From NCBI GenBank assembly GCA_002081555.1, contig MZNV01000343.1, positions 1-28,273 of the forward strand: a DNA stretch of 28,273 bases, in the 5' to 3' direction. Every line of letters starts with the position of its first letter. Within the stretch, counting starts at the first letter, position 1. Positions 1 through 9,300 of this stretch are shown in pieces. The notes beneath the pieces are model-generated. The model saw only the letters and a list, made by a program, of their open reading frames with translations, did not search any database and had not been told where the DNA came from. Both the position numbers and the translations under genes were made by a program. Source of the DNA: Protostelium mycophagum. Taxonomy: Eukaryota > Evosea > Variosea > Protosteliida > Protosteliaceae.

Positions 1-23
1 AAAACTGCGCATAGCGGAGATAA

Positions 24-299
24 ATGCAAAACAAAAAAAACGTCGAGACGGCCGTGTCGTCTCTAGCTTCATCGGTGTACCCCGATTCCCTGTCAATTCA
101 TATTCTGCAGGGGTATCTGGTCGAACGCTTAGTGTGTTCCGACTATGCAAAGAAATGGCAGCGATCTGTACCACCTGTCAATGAATTGGTCATGACTAGA
201 GATATTCTTCTCACTTCTGTTCGACTCAACAACGACTCAACAATCCTCAACTCTCACATGAATCAAATCATGGCAAACTATGAGAAACGCAATAAATAA
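24..299 (+). CDS. Short unidentified ORF, complete or 3'-terminal exon
   Basis: An open frame of 91 codons begins at ATG 24 and ends at TAA 297-299. The codon just before the ATG is an in-frame TAA, so the frame cannot extend upstream without splicing. Either this ATG is the real start, or the true exon begins at an internal acceptor such as the CTGCAG ending near 110 and belongs to a gene lying mostly outside the window. The product is hydrophilic, with no signal peptide or membrane segment. Its second half looks like ordinary coding sequence (VPPVNELVMTRDILLTSVRL). An AATAAA overlaps the stop codon and could serve as a polyadenylation signal. I do not recognise the family and assign no function. 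Confidence 0.4.
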   Translation: MQNKKNVETAVSSLASSVYPDSLSIHILQGYLVERLVCSDYAKKWQRSVPPVNELVMTRDILLTSVRLNNDSTILNSHMNQIMANYEKRNK

Positions 300-313
300 A
301 GCTTCAAAAGTGA

Positions 314-336
314 CCAAAAAAATAATTATTTTTTGG
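314..336. repeat. AT-rich near-palindrome after the first ORF
   Basis: CC plus an A-run plus TAATTA plus a T-run plus GG forms a near-perfect inverted repeat of about 23 bp, 15 bp downstream of the stop at 299. It may be a 3'-end or transcription-stop structure, or the edge of the transposon-derived segment that follows. Only the symmetry is seen; the role is inference. Confidence 0.4.
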
Positions 337-383
337 GAATTTTTTATTATTATTTTTACTCCGAAAATAATTAGTCACTCAGA

Positions 384-1180
384 TTGGCTTTTCCAGAAAA
401 GACCCTTTTTTGGAATTTTTGGATAACGCCAACAAGGGAGGGGACACAACACAACCTATGGAAACCACACCCAAGGGTGCCCCAAACAACAACAAATAAA
501 AACAATAAGGATATAGACACCCCACCCCAGACGGCAGAGGAAATAAATAAATCATATATCAAATATGGCACAATTAATTTAAATTGTAGATTTTGTGACA
601 AAAGTGACATAATTATACAGAATATGAACAATAAAAAACTTGACATACTCTTTATCATTGACACTGGTGTCAGTGTCAATGCAAACAAAAACACCATGAG
701 ATACACGTTCAAAGACATGGATATCAAATGCTGCATATTCCTACCCAAAGACAAAAAGGACCCACGTACAAGTATGGCAGTAGTATGGAAACAAAACGTG
801 ACAAATTGTGTCACAATAACACAACCAATTGACATAACTATACAAGCTGACATCACAGGAGTCAAAGATAAGATTACAATTTCGTGTATATATGCCCCAT
901 CCACAGTCAAAAGACAACAAACATGGTTACCACAAGTTGAAACACATATAAACAAAACAAGACCTCATATATGTATAGGGGATATCAACAAATAGAGCTT
1001 ATATACATTAGACTACAACAGACCGCAACAAAAACATGCAGATAACACCAATACTCCCATCTTGGATATGTTGGAAAATGAAGGATATATTGATATATAA
1101 TCAGAAAGAAAATATATAAGGAAATATATTGAATTGAACAAAAACAAACTACCCACCCAAAAAGATACCAACACAACTCA
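384..1180 (+). pseudogene. Decayed non-LTR (LINE-type) retrotransposon, endonuclease domain relic
   Basis: Plus-strand translation gives a recognisable but damaged exonuclease-endonuclease-phosphatase (APE-type) domain. From about 550 it reads YGTINLNCRF, then NNKKLDILFI (first core strand), later ISCIYAP (the conserved YAP segment) and HICIGDINK, which corresponds to the GDFN catalytic motif with N replacing the usual F/Y context. A stop follows at 993-995. The same protein resumes in another frame with DYNRPQQ and NTPILDMLENEGYID, the usual LINE continuation after GDFN, then hits another stop near 1098. So one frameshift and two stops separate parts of a single domain. No reverse transcriptase motif (YADD) was found downstream. 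The composition is A-rich, unlike the neighbouring genes, as expected for an inserted element. The call rests on the order of the motifs. Confidence 0.7.
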
Positions 1181-1650
1181 ATCCAGCACAGGTTGTTGTC
1201 ATAGTCTGCAGCCGCAAACTACAACGCGCTATAGCACAAAACACGTGTAGGCTGTGTAGATTGCTGCAAGCACAGAGCGTGGCTGCTGAATGTGATATTC
1301 CACATGTTGCAATGGCCTCAGGATCAATTGTCTTATTGCATTTTAAGCATTGCAACATTGCCTTTCATTCGGATCTGACCACAGCTTTGTCAAACAAGTC
1401 CTCCAAAATGGTTTGGTAAATCTTCAACAAAATTAGATGAAGACCAACACACGAGTTCTCCACTGCATCTGTCAGATTAGTGCTTAGTTTCAGAGTTGCA
1501 AAAATTGTGAAATGGAGAATAGACTCATCTAGTAAAAAAATCTTTAACAGGGTCGATGAGAATATGAATATCCAACATTCTTAGACGTTTAGAATGACGA
1601 TAATCCATTATGCGCAAACTTTCAAAGTACAACATTGGCCGATATTTTTA
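1181..1650. other. Unassigned region between LINE relic and MPP10
   Basis: About 470 bp without a supportable gene. A plus-strand frame is open from roughly 1150 to 1419 without a plausible start. It may be further transposon-derived debris, but no conserved motif could be identified. The MPP10 3' UTR must occupy the right-hand end. Confidence 0.4.
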
Positions 1651-4600
1651 TCACATCTTATACTGAGATGAATTCGACCGCTTTTGCTTCTTGGCTGGCC
1701 GTTGTTGCTTCTTCTGTGCATCTGCCTCGGCTCTGGCCTCTTGCTGCAATTTTTTGAAGACCGCAGAGCTGCTGGTGGCTGTGTCCTCTGACATAGTGGC
1801 CATCTTTGTGTTCTGCGATAGTTAACGTTTGTAGATTGATTTGTCGAGAAAAAGTCACCTTGTCTTGTTGGATCTTTTTGTAGGCGTCGTCGATACCTCT
1901 CTTGCTGTTGTTGAGCTTGGCCGCAAACACGGGGTCTGCAAGCTAAAGACAGTCAGTTCACGAATCCAAAATGTTTCAAAGTGTTTTAGTATAAAACACA
2001 TTACCTTTCTCTGGTTGAGTTTGATCTCCTTTTCTCTGTCCTTGATTTTCTTTGCAGATTTTTTGGCATTTCTCAATCTGCCAAGCTCTTCTTGTGTTGC
2101 CTCTCCATGTTCTTTCTTGTCCTTCAAAATCTGTTCTATAATTAGATGTATCATTTTGACATGACGTGTCATTTTGACACTTTGGGATTCTTGTACATAT
2201 TGCAGATTCATGGGTGAACATGTACAAAAATTTTGACGGATCATGTCACCTTAATCTGTGACACTTCTGCAGGTCTGTAGATCTCCGCGGGGGTCAAGAG
2301 AGATTGTGTAGATGCAGCGGTGGGGATCTTCTCTTCCATCTGTATAGATCTGCTGTTCACATTCTTCTGCTCGATCTGGAGCTCCTTCTCCACCTAATGA
2401 TGTTAATATTCCGTTGTAGATTTGAAAAATTATCACGAAATCATCGCAGAAATTTCATCTTTTATGCGGCTTTTCTTTTGCAGCAAAGGCTCAAAACAAT
2501 GGTCCAAATTATAAAATATAAATACCCGAGGTGCATAGTGGAAGTTGCACAGCGCATTCAACTTGTTACACAAGATTGCAAAATTTCTCTCGATACGTAA
2601 GTGGTCCTCGTTTACTTCCTCCTTTTTCTCTTCTTTCTTTGTGTTGGCCTCCAAGTACTAATATTTTAATCAGAAACACAGAATAAATAAATATGTGCAA
2701 AATCATCAAGAGACAAATAATACTGACCTCTTGTTCGTAAATATCTGCTAGACTTTTTGTGCTCTTCTTATCGTCAAGAACATACTTCTTCTTAATACCT
2801 GTCAAATGTCAATTTGACATATTGAAAGATCACTTGACGCGTTGGAGTGTCAAAATGACATTTGGATGTCAAACTCACTTGTCTCCAAGATCTTCTTACG
2901 AACCACGTCATCGAATGTTTCCTGAAATTTTCAATTTCTTGTGAGAAATTGGAAAAAATTAATAAAATATACATCTCTGATTGCAGTCTTGATCAAGTCC
3001 TCCAGTGCGTCTGTCACCTGAATCTGTCAGAAATTTCCCAGAAATTTCGTGAGAATCTCACCTCCTCCGTGATGATTGGAGCTGGTTTAGCTAAGGATTG
3101 GAAATCTAAATCGGCTTCTAAAAGTGAATTGACAGGTCGGTGTTTTGCCTGCGCCTCTCCACTTAATTCCCATGTCTTCGCTGCCACGTTTTCATGTTCA
3201 AATCTGTCTATCTACAACGAGTAAATCTGGTGTTATTGTATTTTAAAAAATAAATACAGGAGCTTAAAAGCAGGGAAAGTGTAGATGGAGCGCCACAAAA
3301 AATAGTACGTGCTGACTTTAGACTTGATCACGATCTGTGCATGATGCCGTCTGTGTGGTGTATAACTTGGCTGTTTAAGCCATACTTCGTTAAATCCGCG
3401 TCCAAGTGTGTTTTATGTTTGCGGCTTTTGCCGCAAAATATACACAATAAATACCAGAAATAAATCTGTGCGATCAAAGCCAAAATGAGACCAATGATGG
3501 ATCTCTCATCACCTTTTTCTTCAACTTAGATAGATAGTCGCTGTGTCTTGTGGCAAGTGCACCCTGCTCGTTATCCTCTTCTTCGGCTTTTTGTTGCTCC
3601 GTTAAGAGTTTGGAGAGTCCAGTTTCCCCCGGTTTGGACTTTCGCTTTCCACGTTCGGCAGCTCGCCAGAAATCGGCGTCGCTGAATACATCAGTCTCGT
3701 TGTAGATCGTGAGGGTTGAAGAGATCTTCAGTTGTAGATGGTGCAGTTTTATTGAGAAGGGGGTGGAAAAAATCGAGAAATTCTGTTGTAGATGGGATCA
3801 AATTATTATGCCTACATTTGTGCTTGGTTCTCGTCATCATCTGCTTGATCTTCGCCAAGTCCATCTTCATCATTGAAAAAATCATCGTATCTGTCTTGTT
3901 GATTTTCTCCCATGATTTCATAATCTACAACCAGTCAGAAAATATTCTGTGAAAGTTTGTGATTGGTATTGGTCTTTTTCCAACATTTTTTGAAAGTCAA
4001 AATCAAAAATAAAATACACGAATAATCCCTGATGACAACTACAACTCACCGTCCTCTTCATCATCAGAATCGAGATCGAGCATGTCAGGCTCTCCTTCTT
4101 CTTCTTCCTCGCCCTCTACGGCATCCAAAAAACTCTGCATCTTGTCCATGCTGAAAAATTGATCTTCCGTCACACCATCTTGATCTCTTTTTTTGGATTT
4201 TTTCGAGGAAACTTCTTCCTCTTCTTCCCCAGAATTTTCTTCGCCTTCTTCTATAGAATTTTCTTCATCTTCTTCAACTTGAAAATCTCCCTCCTCGCCT
4301 GAAATTTCTCCTGAAACTTCGCCGAGATTTTCTTCATCCTCTTCAGACAATTCACCATCATTTTCTTCGTCTTGATCATCATCCTCCATATCATCCTCTT
4401 CAACTTCTTGTTCGATGTCCTCTTGATCGGCTGCATCTGGCAGTTCCTTGCTTAATCTCTTTTCGATGATAGAGAGGAGAGGTCTGTTGTGAAGTTGTAA
4501 TTGTTCCCATATTTGTTCTGTATCAGCACCCTGTGTGATGTCAAAATTTGTGAAGATTTTGAGAATTACTGATCAGAAAAACTACCTCTGTGAAAAGCTC

Positions 4601-4862
4601 ATCCAACTGTGTTGTCTTCAGGTCTCCTCGAATGCTGAGGCCTAAATACGATCACAATTTGAAAAGAAATGATCCGTCTTACCGTAATTAAATGTTGTCG
4701 AGAGGGCATTTAAGACATCTTTGTATAAAACGGCTTTTGCATCAGGGTTAGACACAAAAACCTTGTGATTTGAGCTTATTGCTGTTGTGTATGATCACGA
4801 TCACTCACCTCAGGCTTGCTCACCACCTTGTTGATGAAAGGCTTTAAATCAGACAAACCCAT
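1651..4862 (-). CDS. MPP10: U3 small nucleolar ribonucleoprotein Mpp10
   Basis: Nucleolar scaffold of the SSU processome; in known systems it binds Imp3 and Imp4 and is needed for early 18S rRNA cleavages. Exons read from ATG 4862: MGLSDLKPFINKVV, then DEQIWQQLELQN-like sequence (TEQIWEQLQLHNRPLL). A very acidic exon (about 4050-4535) holds FFSMDKMQSFLD and DMLDLDSDDEED. Later exons give DVFSDADFWRAAERGK, WELSGEAQAKHRPVNSLLEA with PAPIITEE, KKSTKSLADIYEQEY with LNALCNFHYAPR, and a lysine-rich tail (AKKSAKKIKDREKEIK). The order and spacing match the Mpp10 family, and the SLAEIYEQEY and LDALSNFHF blocks are diagnostic. The last exon ends SSQYKM at TGA 1653-1651. There are roughly a dozen introns; the one at about 3214-3510 is long (about 300 nt). 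The start codon is chosen because the N-terminal helix precedes the conserved IWQQLE block at the usual distance. The gene is divergent from eIF3g. Confidence 0.93.
2799..2878 (-). repeat. MPP10 intron made largely of TGTCAAA/TTTGACA inverted repeats
   Basis: This 80-nt intron runs from GTGAGTTTGACA to ATTTGACAG on the minus strand. It contains several copies of the half-site TGTCAAA/TTTGACA arranged as nested palindromes (for example ATGTCAATTTGACAT at 2806-2820, and GTGTCAAAATGACA at 2847-2860). A second MPP10 intron carries the same motif at 2151-2182. The transcript could fold strongly, bringing donor and acceptor together. Confidence 0.75.
3418..3438. repeat. TTGCGGC...GCCGCAA hairpin in a long MPP10 intron
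   Basis: TTGCGGCTTTTGCCGCAA has a perfect 7-bp stem and a 4-nt TTTT loop, inside the roughly 300-nt intron of MPP10. It belongs to a set of GCGGC/GCCGC hairpins seen in other introns in the window (8592-8607, 9981-9999). Confidence 0.7.
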
Positions 4863-5020
4863 GTTTGTCACACGTTCTATATGCAGGAGAACAAGTAAAG
4901 TGATGTGATGTGTAGTTCTCGCTTCCGCAAAGTTTCCTGATTTCGGTCCGATCGATCATACATCACATCGCCCCTTCAAAACAGTTAGACAACCGTTAAC
5001 CATCAACGTCTAAATACACA
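4863..5020. promoter_or_regulatory. Bidirectional promoter region MPP10 / EIF3G
   Basis: Only 158 bp separate the two divergent start codons, so both promoters and both 5' UTRs must fit here. Visible elements are a repeated TGATGTG/CACATCA stretch (about 4899-4910 and 4962-4970) and AACCGTTAACC (4991-5001), which is palindromic and resembles a Myb recognition core. No TATA box is evident. Both genes serve ribosome production and translation, so co-regulation is plausible, but that is inference. Confidence 0.5.
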
Positions 5021-6230
5021 ATGGCCGTGTGAGTATTGCGTTGATAAACTATAAGAGAGAGAGTGATTGAAAAATAGTCCAAACTCCAAATCAAAATGGG
5101 CAGATGAAGAGACCCACTCCAAAAAATGGGCTGATGAAGACGATGAAGCCGAAGATAGTGCTGCAAACTCAGGTGTCTTTGCCAAAGATGTAGTACAAGA
5201 GGACGGTTCCATCTTACGAACAGTGACAGAATTCACCACAAACCACAAAGGCCAAAGTGTCAAGGTGAGGGTTTGAGAACCTATGAACAATAGCGAAAAT
5301 CTAACGTTGGAAAGATCACCAAGAAGATCAAGATATACAAGAAGCAGATCAAGGTCAACAGAAAGGTCGAAGAGAGAAGAGTATGTCTTGAATTAACATC
5401 GTATGTATTCATCTAATCAGAAATGGAAAAAATTTGGTGCTGTGAAGGATGCACCACCCGGTCCTGAGCCCATCATCACTCATCAAGGCGAAGAATTAAA
5501 CTTGGAATCATCTACCAAGCCTGAGGACCCCACCAAGGGGGCTCCCGTTAAGGATCTTCACATTACCTGTCGTAACTGTGGACGTGATCACTGGACCTCC
5601 AAATGTCCATACGGCAAGCAAGATATTGGTGTTAAGAAATCCGAGGGACCTTCTGATCGTTATGTCGCCCCGTGAGTTTACCATTCTCATCATACATTTT
5701 CTCATCGAAACTGGAAGAGCTTTATCGTTCTCTTAAAAATTGTAAAACTTCTCTCATTTTTACACATCACAGAAGAGGAGGAGCCAGAGGAGGAGATTCA
5801 GACGACAGAAGAGAGGAGGTCGCCACTGTCCGTGTGGCTAACCTTTCAGAGGACACCAAAGAGAGCGACTTGGCTGAGCTGTTCAGATCTTTTGGACCAG
5901 TATCGAGAATATACCTTGCCAAAGACAAGGTCACTGGTGCTTCCAGAGGTGAAAATCTTTTTCTTTTAAAAATGTTTATTTGGCCTGTTCTTTATTTAAA
6001 TATTTGGTTTCTGTCCAAGTTTGCAGTTAATTTGGCGGGACAATGTTCTGAGAAATATCCAGGTTTCGCTTACGTCAACTTCGTCCACAGAGAAGACGCT
6101 GCGAAGGCCATCGCTAAGCTCAACGGTTACGGTTACGACCATCTCATCCTTCACCTCGAGTGGGCCAAGTGAGTTCTATCATCATTGACGCATCTTCTAA
6201 CTTTAGTACAGGCCATCAGTCAAAGCTTGA
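5021..6230 (+). CDS. EIF3G: Translation initiation factor eIF3 subunit G
   Basis: Subunit of eIF3, which helps load mRNA on the 40S subunit and scan for the start codon. Seven exons (5021-5028, 5078-5264, 5315-5380, 5421-5671, 5773-5948, 6063-6168, 6212-6230) join in frame to 813 nt, or 270 residues, close to the family size (about 270-320). The first exon is only 8 nt (ATGGCCGT). The N-terminal part begins MAVPNSKSKWADEE and includes VEERRKWKKFG, a conserved eIF3g block. A CCHC zinc knuckle follows (CRNCGRDHWTSKC), characteristic of eIF3g. The C-terminal RRM has RNP2 VRVANL and RNP1 RGFAYVNF, split by an intron after R-G, and ends LHLEWAKPSVKA against the family's EWAKPS. The 114-nt intron inside the RRM carries TTTGGCGGGA (6031-6040). 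All splice sites are GT-AG. Confidence 0.96.
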
Positions 6231-6377
6231 ACCAGTCATAATAAACTTTGAGAATGAGGTCTTTTTTGTTCTTCAAAAAAGCTGCTTTTGGTGTGTGTCG
6301 AGGGGATGAAGGGTGGGGATGCCATTTGATGTCAGAGAATGACAGCCGATTGATGTTATCACAACGCGAACATCGAG

Positions 6378-9300
6378 ATGCCCCAACAAGATGAGGAGAG
6401 GAGAAAGTCAAGATTCCGTGACCACTCGACTCAATTGCTCGGCATGCTCCATAAACACTATTTAGAAGGGATCAAATCGAGAAAAACAGCATCAGCATTC
6501 GTAATTGTTCCTCTTCTCTTTTTTGGGGTCAATGTTGGGCTTTCAATATTCTTTCGTGGCCAAATTAGAGGTATGTATGAGCGATTACAATGTTTCAACT
6601 CATTGATTCAGATCCTGTCATCGGACCTCTTACAACAATCAATGCGATACCTCCTCTTGCTTGTTCTGTTGGCACCAACTGCTTTCGGATGTTATGGACC
6701 CCATATAAGGACGAATTCTACGAGATCATGTTGAATCTTGCTGAACAACAAGGCTTGACCATCTCTCCCAAAGGTCAAGTGATCAAAAATGACTTTGATT
6801 TCGCCAATGCAGTTCGATATGATATCATGGCGCTCGGCACAGACAGCTCCCTACCTCCTGAACTCAATTGGAAGGTTGATCATTTTCGTAAAGGTCGGGG
6901 CAACGAAGTTTCAAATGATTTCGGTTCAACGTGAGTGTCTGATATGTTGTGATGACTAAATTCTTCAGAGTTCTCTTCTCCAAAAGGATTTCCATCAGCA
7001 ATCTCGTTGTCTTCGCCACACAAAATTTCACTTTTGGGTAATTCGATTTGAAATGTTCACCGTCTGATGATCAAAGGGGCAATGGGGTGTTTCCAACCTG
7101 CTCATTCGCAAAGACATGCATCGAATACAACATCTATCATAACAATACCAGAGAACCACACCTCGGACAGCGTTTAGAACCGGATAGGGACGGCCTCCAC
7201 TTTGCGATGCAGAGCGCCATCTTTAAGGCCGTCACAAAAAAAGACACGCGCATCACGTTGGCAAAAAGATATATTCAATTCTCAACTGGCCTGCTTTTTG
7301 CGAGTAATGAATCTCATCTTCACGTTTGTAACCGTAGAAAGGACTCGTTAGCGTGACGCAACCCAACTATTTTTCATTTCTTGAAATTTAATTGGTCCTT
7401 TCGAAGAATTTAATTTTTCAAAATTCAATATTTCCAGGTGTGCCAGATTTTGTTCTGCAAGCTAGTTTTGTAGTGCTAGGCTTTGCCATCATCTTCTACA
7501 TCATCCCCACCATTAGTTCAGAAAATCGCAATGGAATGAGAGGTGGGATCTTTTCAACTTGAAAATCGTATCCTCTCATCTTGACATCGTCATCTCCGAT
7601 TCTCCTATGAGATTTCTCAGAAATTTCAGGACTGTTGAGGTCGATGGGAGTGCCTGATACCATCTATTGGTTGTCATGGATACTCTATTATATGGTGCTG
7701 TACACTGTATCCATACTATTGTTGTATTCGCTATGCTGCTTCCCAGCAATAAGAGTCTATTATACCCTCGAATTCACCTCTTTCATGTTTATCATGATCT
7801 CTTACGGTGAGTTTTGAAACGATATCGTTAAGGACCGTACCGGTCACGGTTATTACCGCAAGCAATGGGCTGTACATCTAAAAACGACAGGCTTCGCGAC
7901 GGTGTCTCGAGCGGTTTGCGTTTCTTCTATACTGAAGAGTACTAAATTAAGCGTTTTGATTTGTGTCATACTTTTCCTGTGCGAATATTTCGCGTTGTCG
8001 ATCACAATCACCCAGCTCGGTTCCAAGTGAGAGTTTAAAATTTGAATTTTGGCGGGAATAATTGATCGTATTCAGTGACACTTGGTACAATTATTATCGG
8101 TCTTTTTCGAGATATCTCTTATGGCACATTCCTTCCTACCCGTAAGTTTGGTTGCTCTACAACCAGGAAATTTCTTGAATTTTGGGGATGCTTTGGCTAA
8201 TCGCGGCACGGTAATTAACGCTGTCACGATGCCTTAAACACGGCAGATGCAAAATCAGATATTTTCAGGTGTTTTTGGTAAAACCATTGTGTATTTTTTT
8301 ATGATATCCGGCATTACCTGACCGTTGTAGACTGGCAATTATACTAAGTAATGCTATCCCCACGCGAAGAATTGATTGGAATTTGCTATTGCAGATACCA
8401 GTTTTTAAGGGCCCCGGACACAATGAATACCTGAAGGTGATGACATCTTCACATTATCATGTGCATCATTGACTTTGGTCATTTGTCATTAATCACGTGA
8501 TCGTGGATGTGAGTATCCAAAAGATCTCGTAGTTGTAGAGAGGCTGCCGCCAACAGGCATTATTCAGCAACCTAAATCGCAGATAAAAACACTGCGGCAG
8601 AGCCGCATTTTTCAAATGGTGCTTGTGACAACTTGATTCGTAGAGAGTAGAATATAACTTGACAGTCACGTGATGACGGTATTAATGTCGACAGAATTAT
8701 TACGGCATTGACCCCCAACCCTACATTGTCTACGTTTTAATGATGTGGGCTCTCACAATCATGTTCTACGTCATCACTCTCTATGTCGACAAGGTATGAC
8801 GTCATATTGTCGACATGACGTCATGATGACGTCAGCAGGTGTGGCCAGGAGATAAATATTCCTACTCTTTATTGTTTTGCTGCACGCCTTCATTTTGGGG
8901 AAAGAAGAGTAAACGAATGGATTTCCGGTGAGTCTCGTTGTAGAATCGATTGTAGATGGTCCATCTTTCAGATTAAACTAATTTATTATTCAGTATGAAT
9001 AAGATAGGCCATGACGAAGATGTGATTGCCGAATGTGAGAAGGCTATCCTCGGAAATTCTGCACTGAAAGTTCTGGGAATTTCCAAAACATTTTCAAAGA
9101 AAAGGGTGGTTGATGATTTATATCTCACGGCAAATATGGGCACCACGTTGGCGTTGCTCGGTAAGAATGGCGCGGGAAAAACCACCTTAGTTAACGTGAG
9201 TCTTAACGCGGTATTTATTTTTGACTCGTTGTAGATGCTCACCGGAAAATTATCCCCGACACAAGGAGACGCTGAGGTATTTCATTTCTTCCAACGATTC

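Noticed and set aside
371-955. Long minus-strand ORF (194 codons) opposite the LINE relic
   Set aside because: The plus strand carries recognisable endonuclease motifs. The minus frame is hydrophobic and low-complexity, as expected for the complement of A-rich coding DNA.
8076-8140. Alternative ABCA frame DTWYNYYRSFSRYLL from the strong donor at 8027
   Set aside because: It leads to a stop in every downstream exon combination tried, whereas the other frame joins in phase through three exons.
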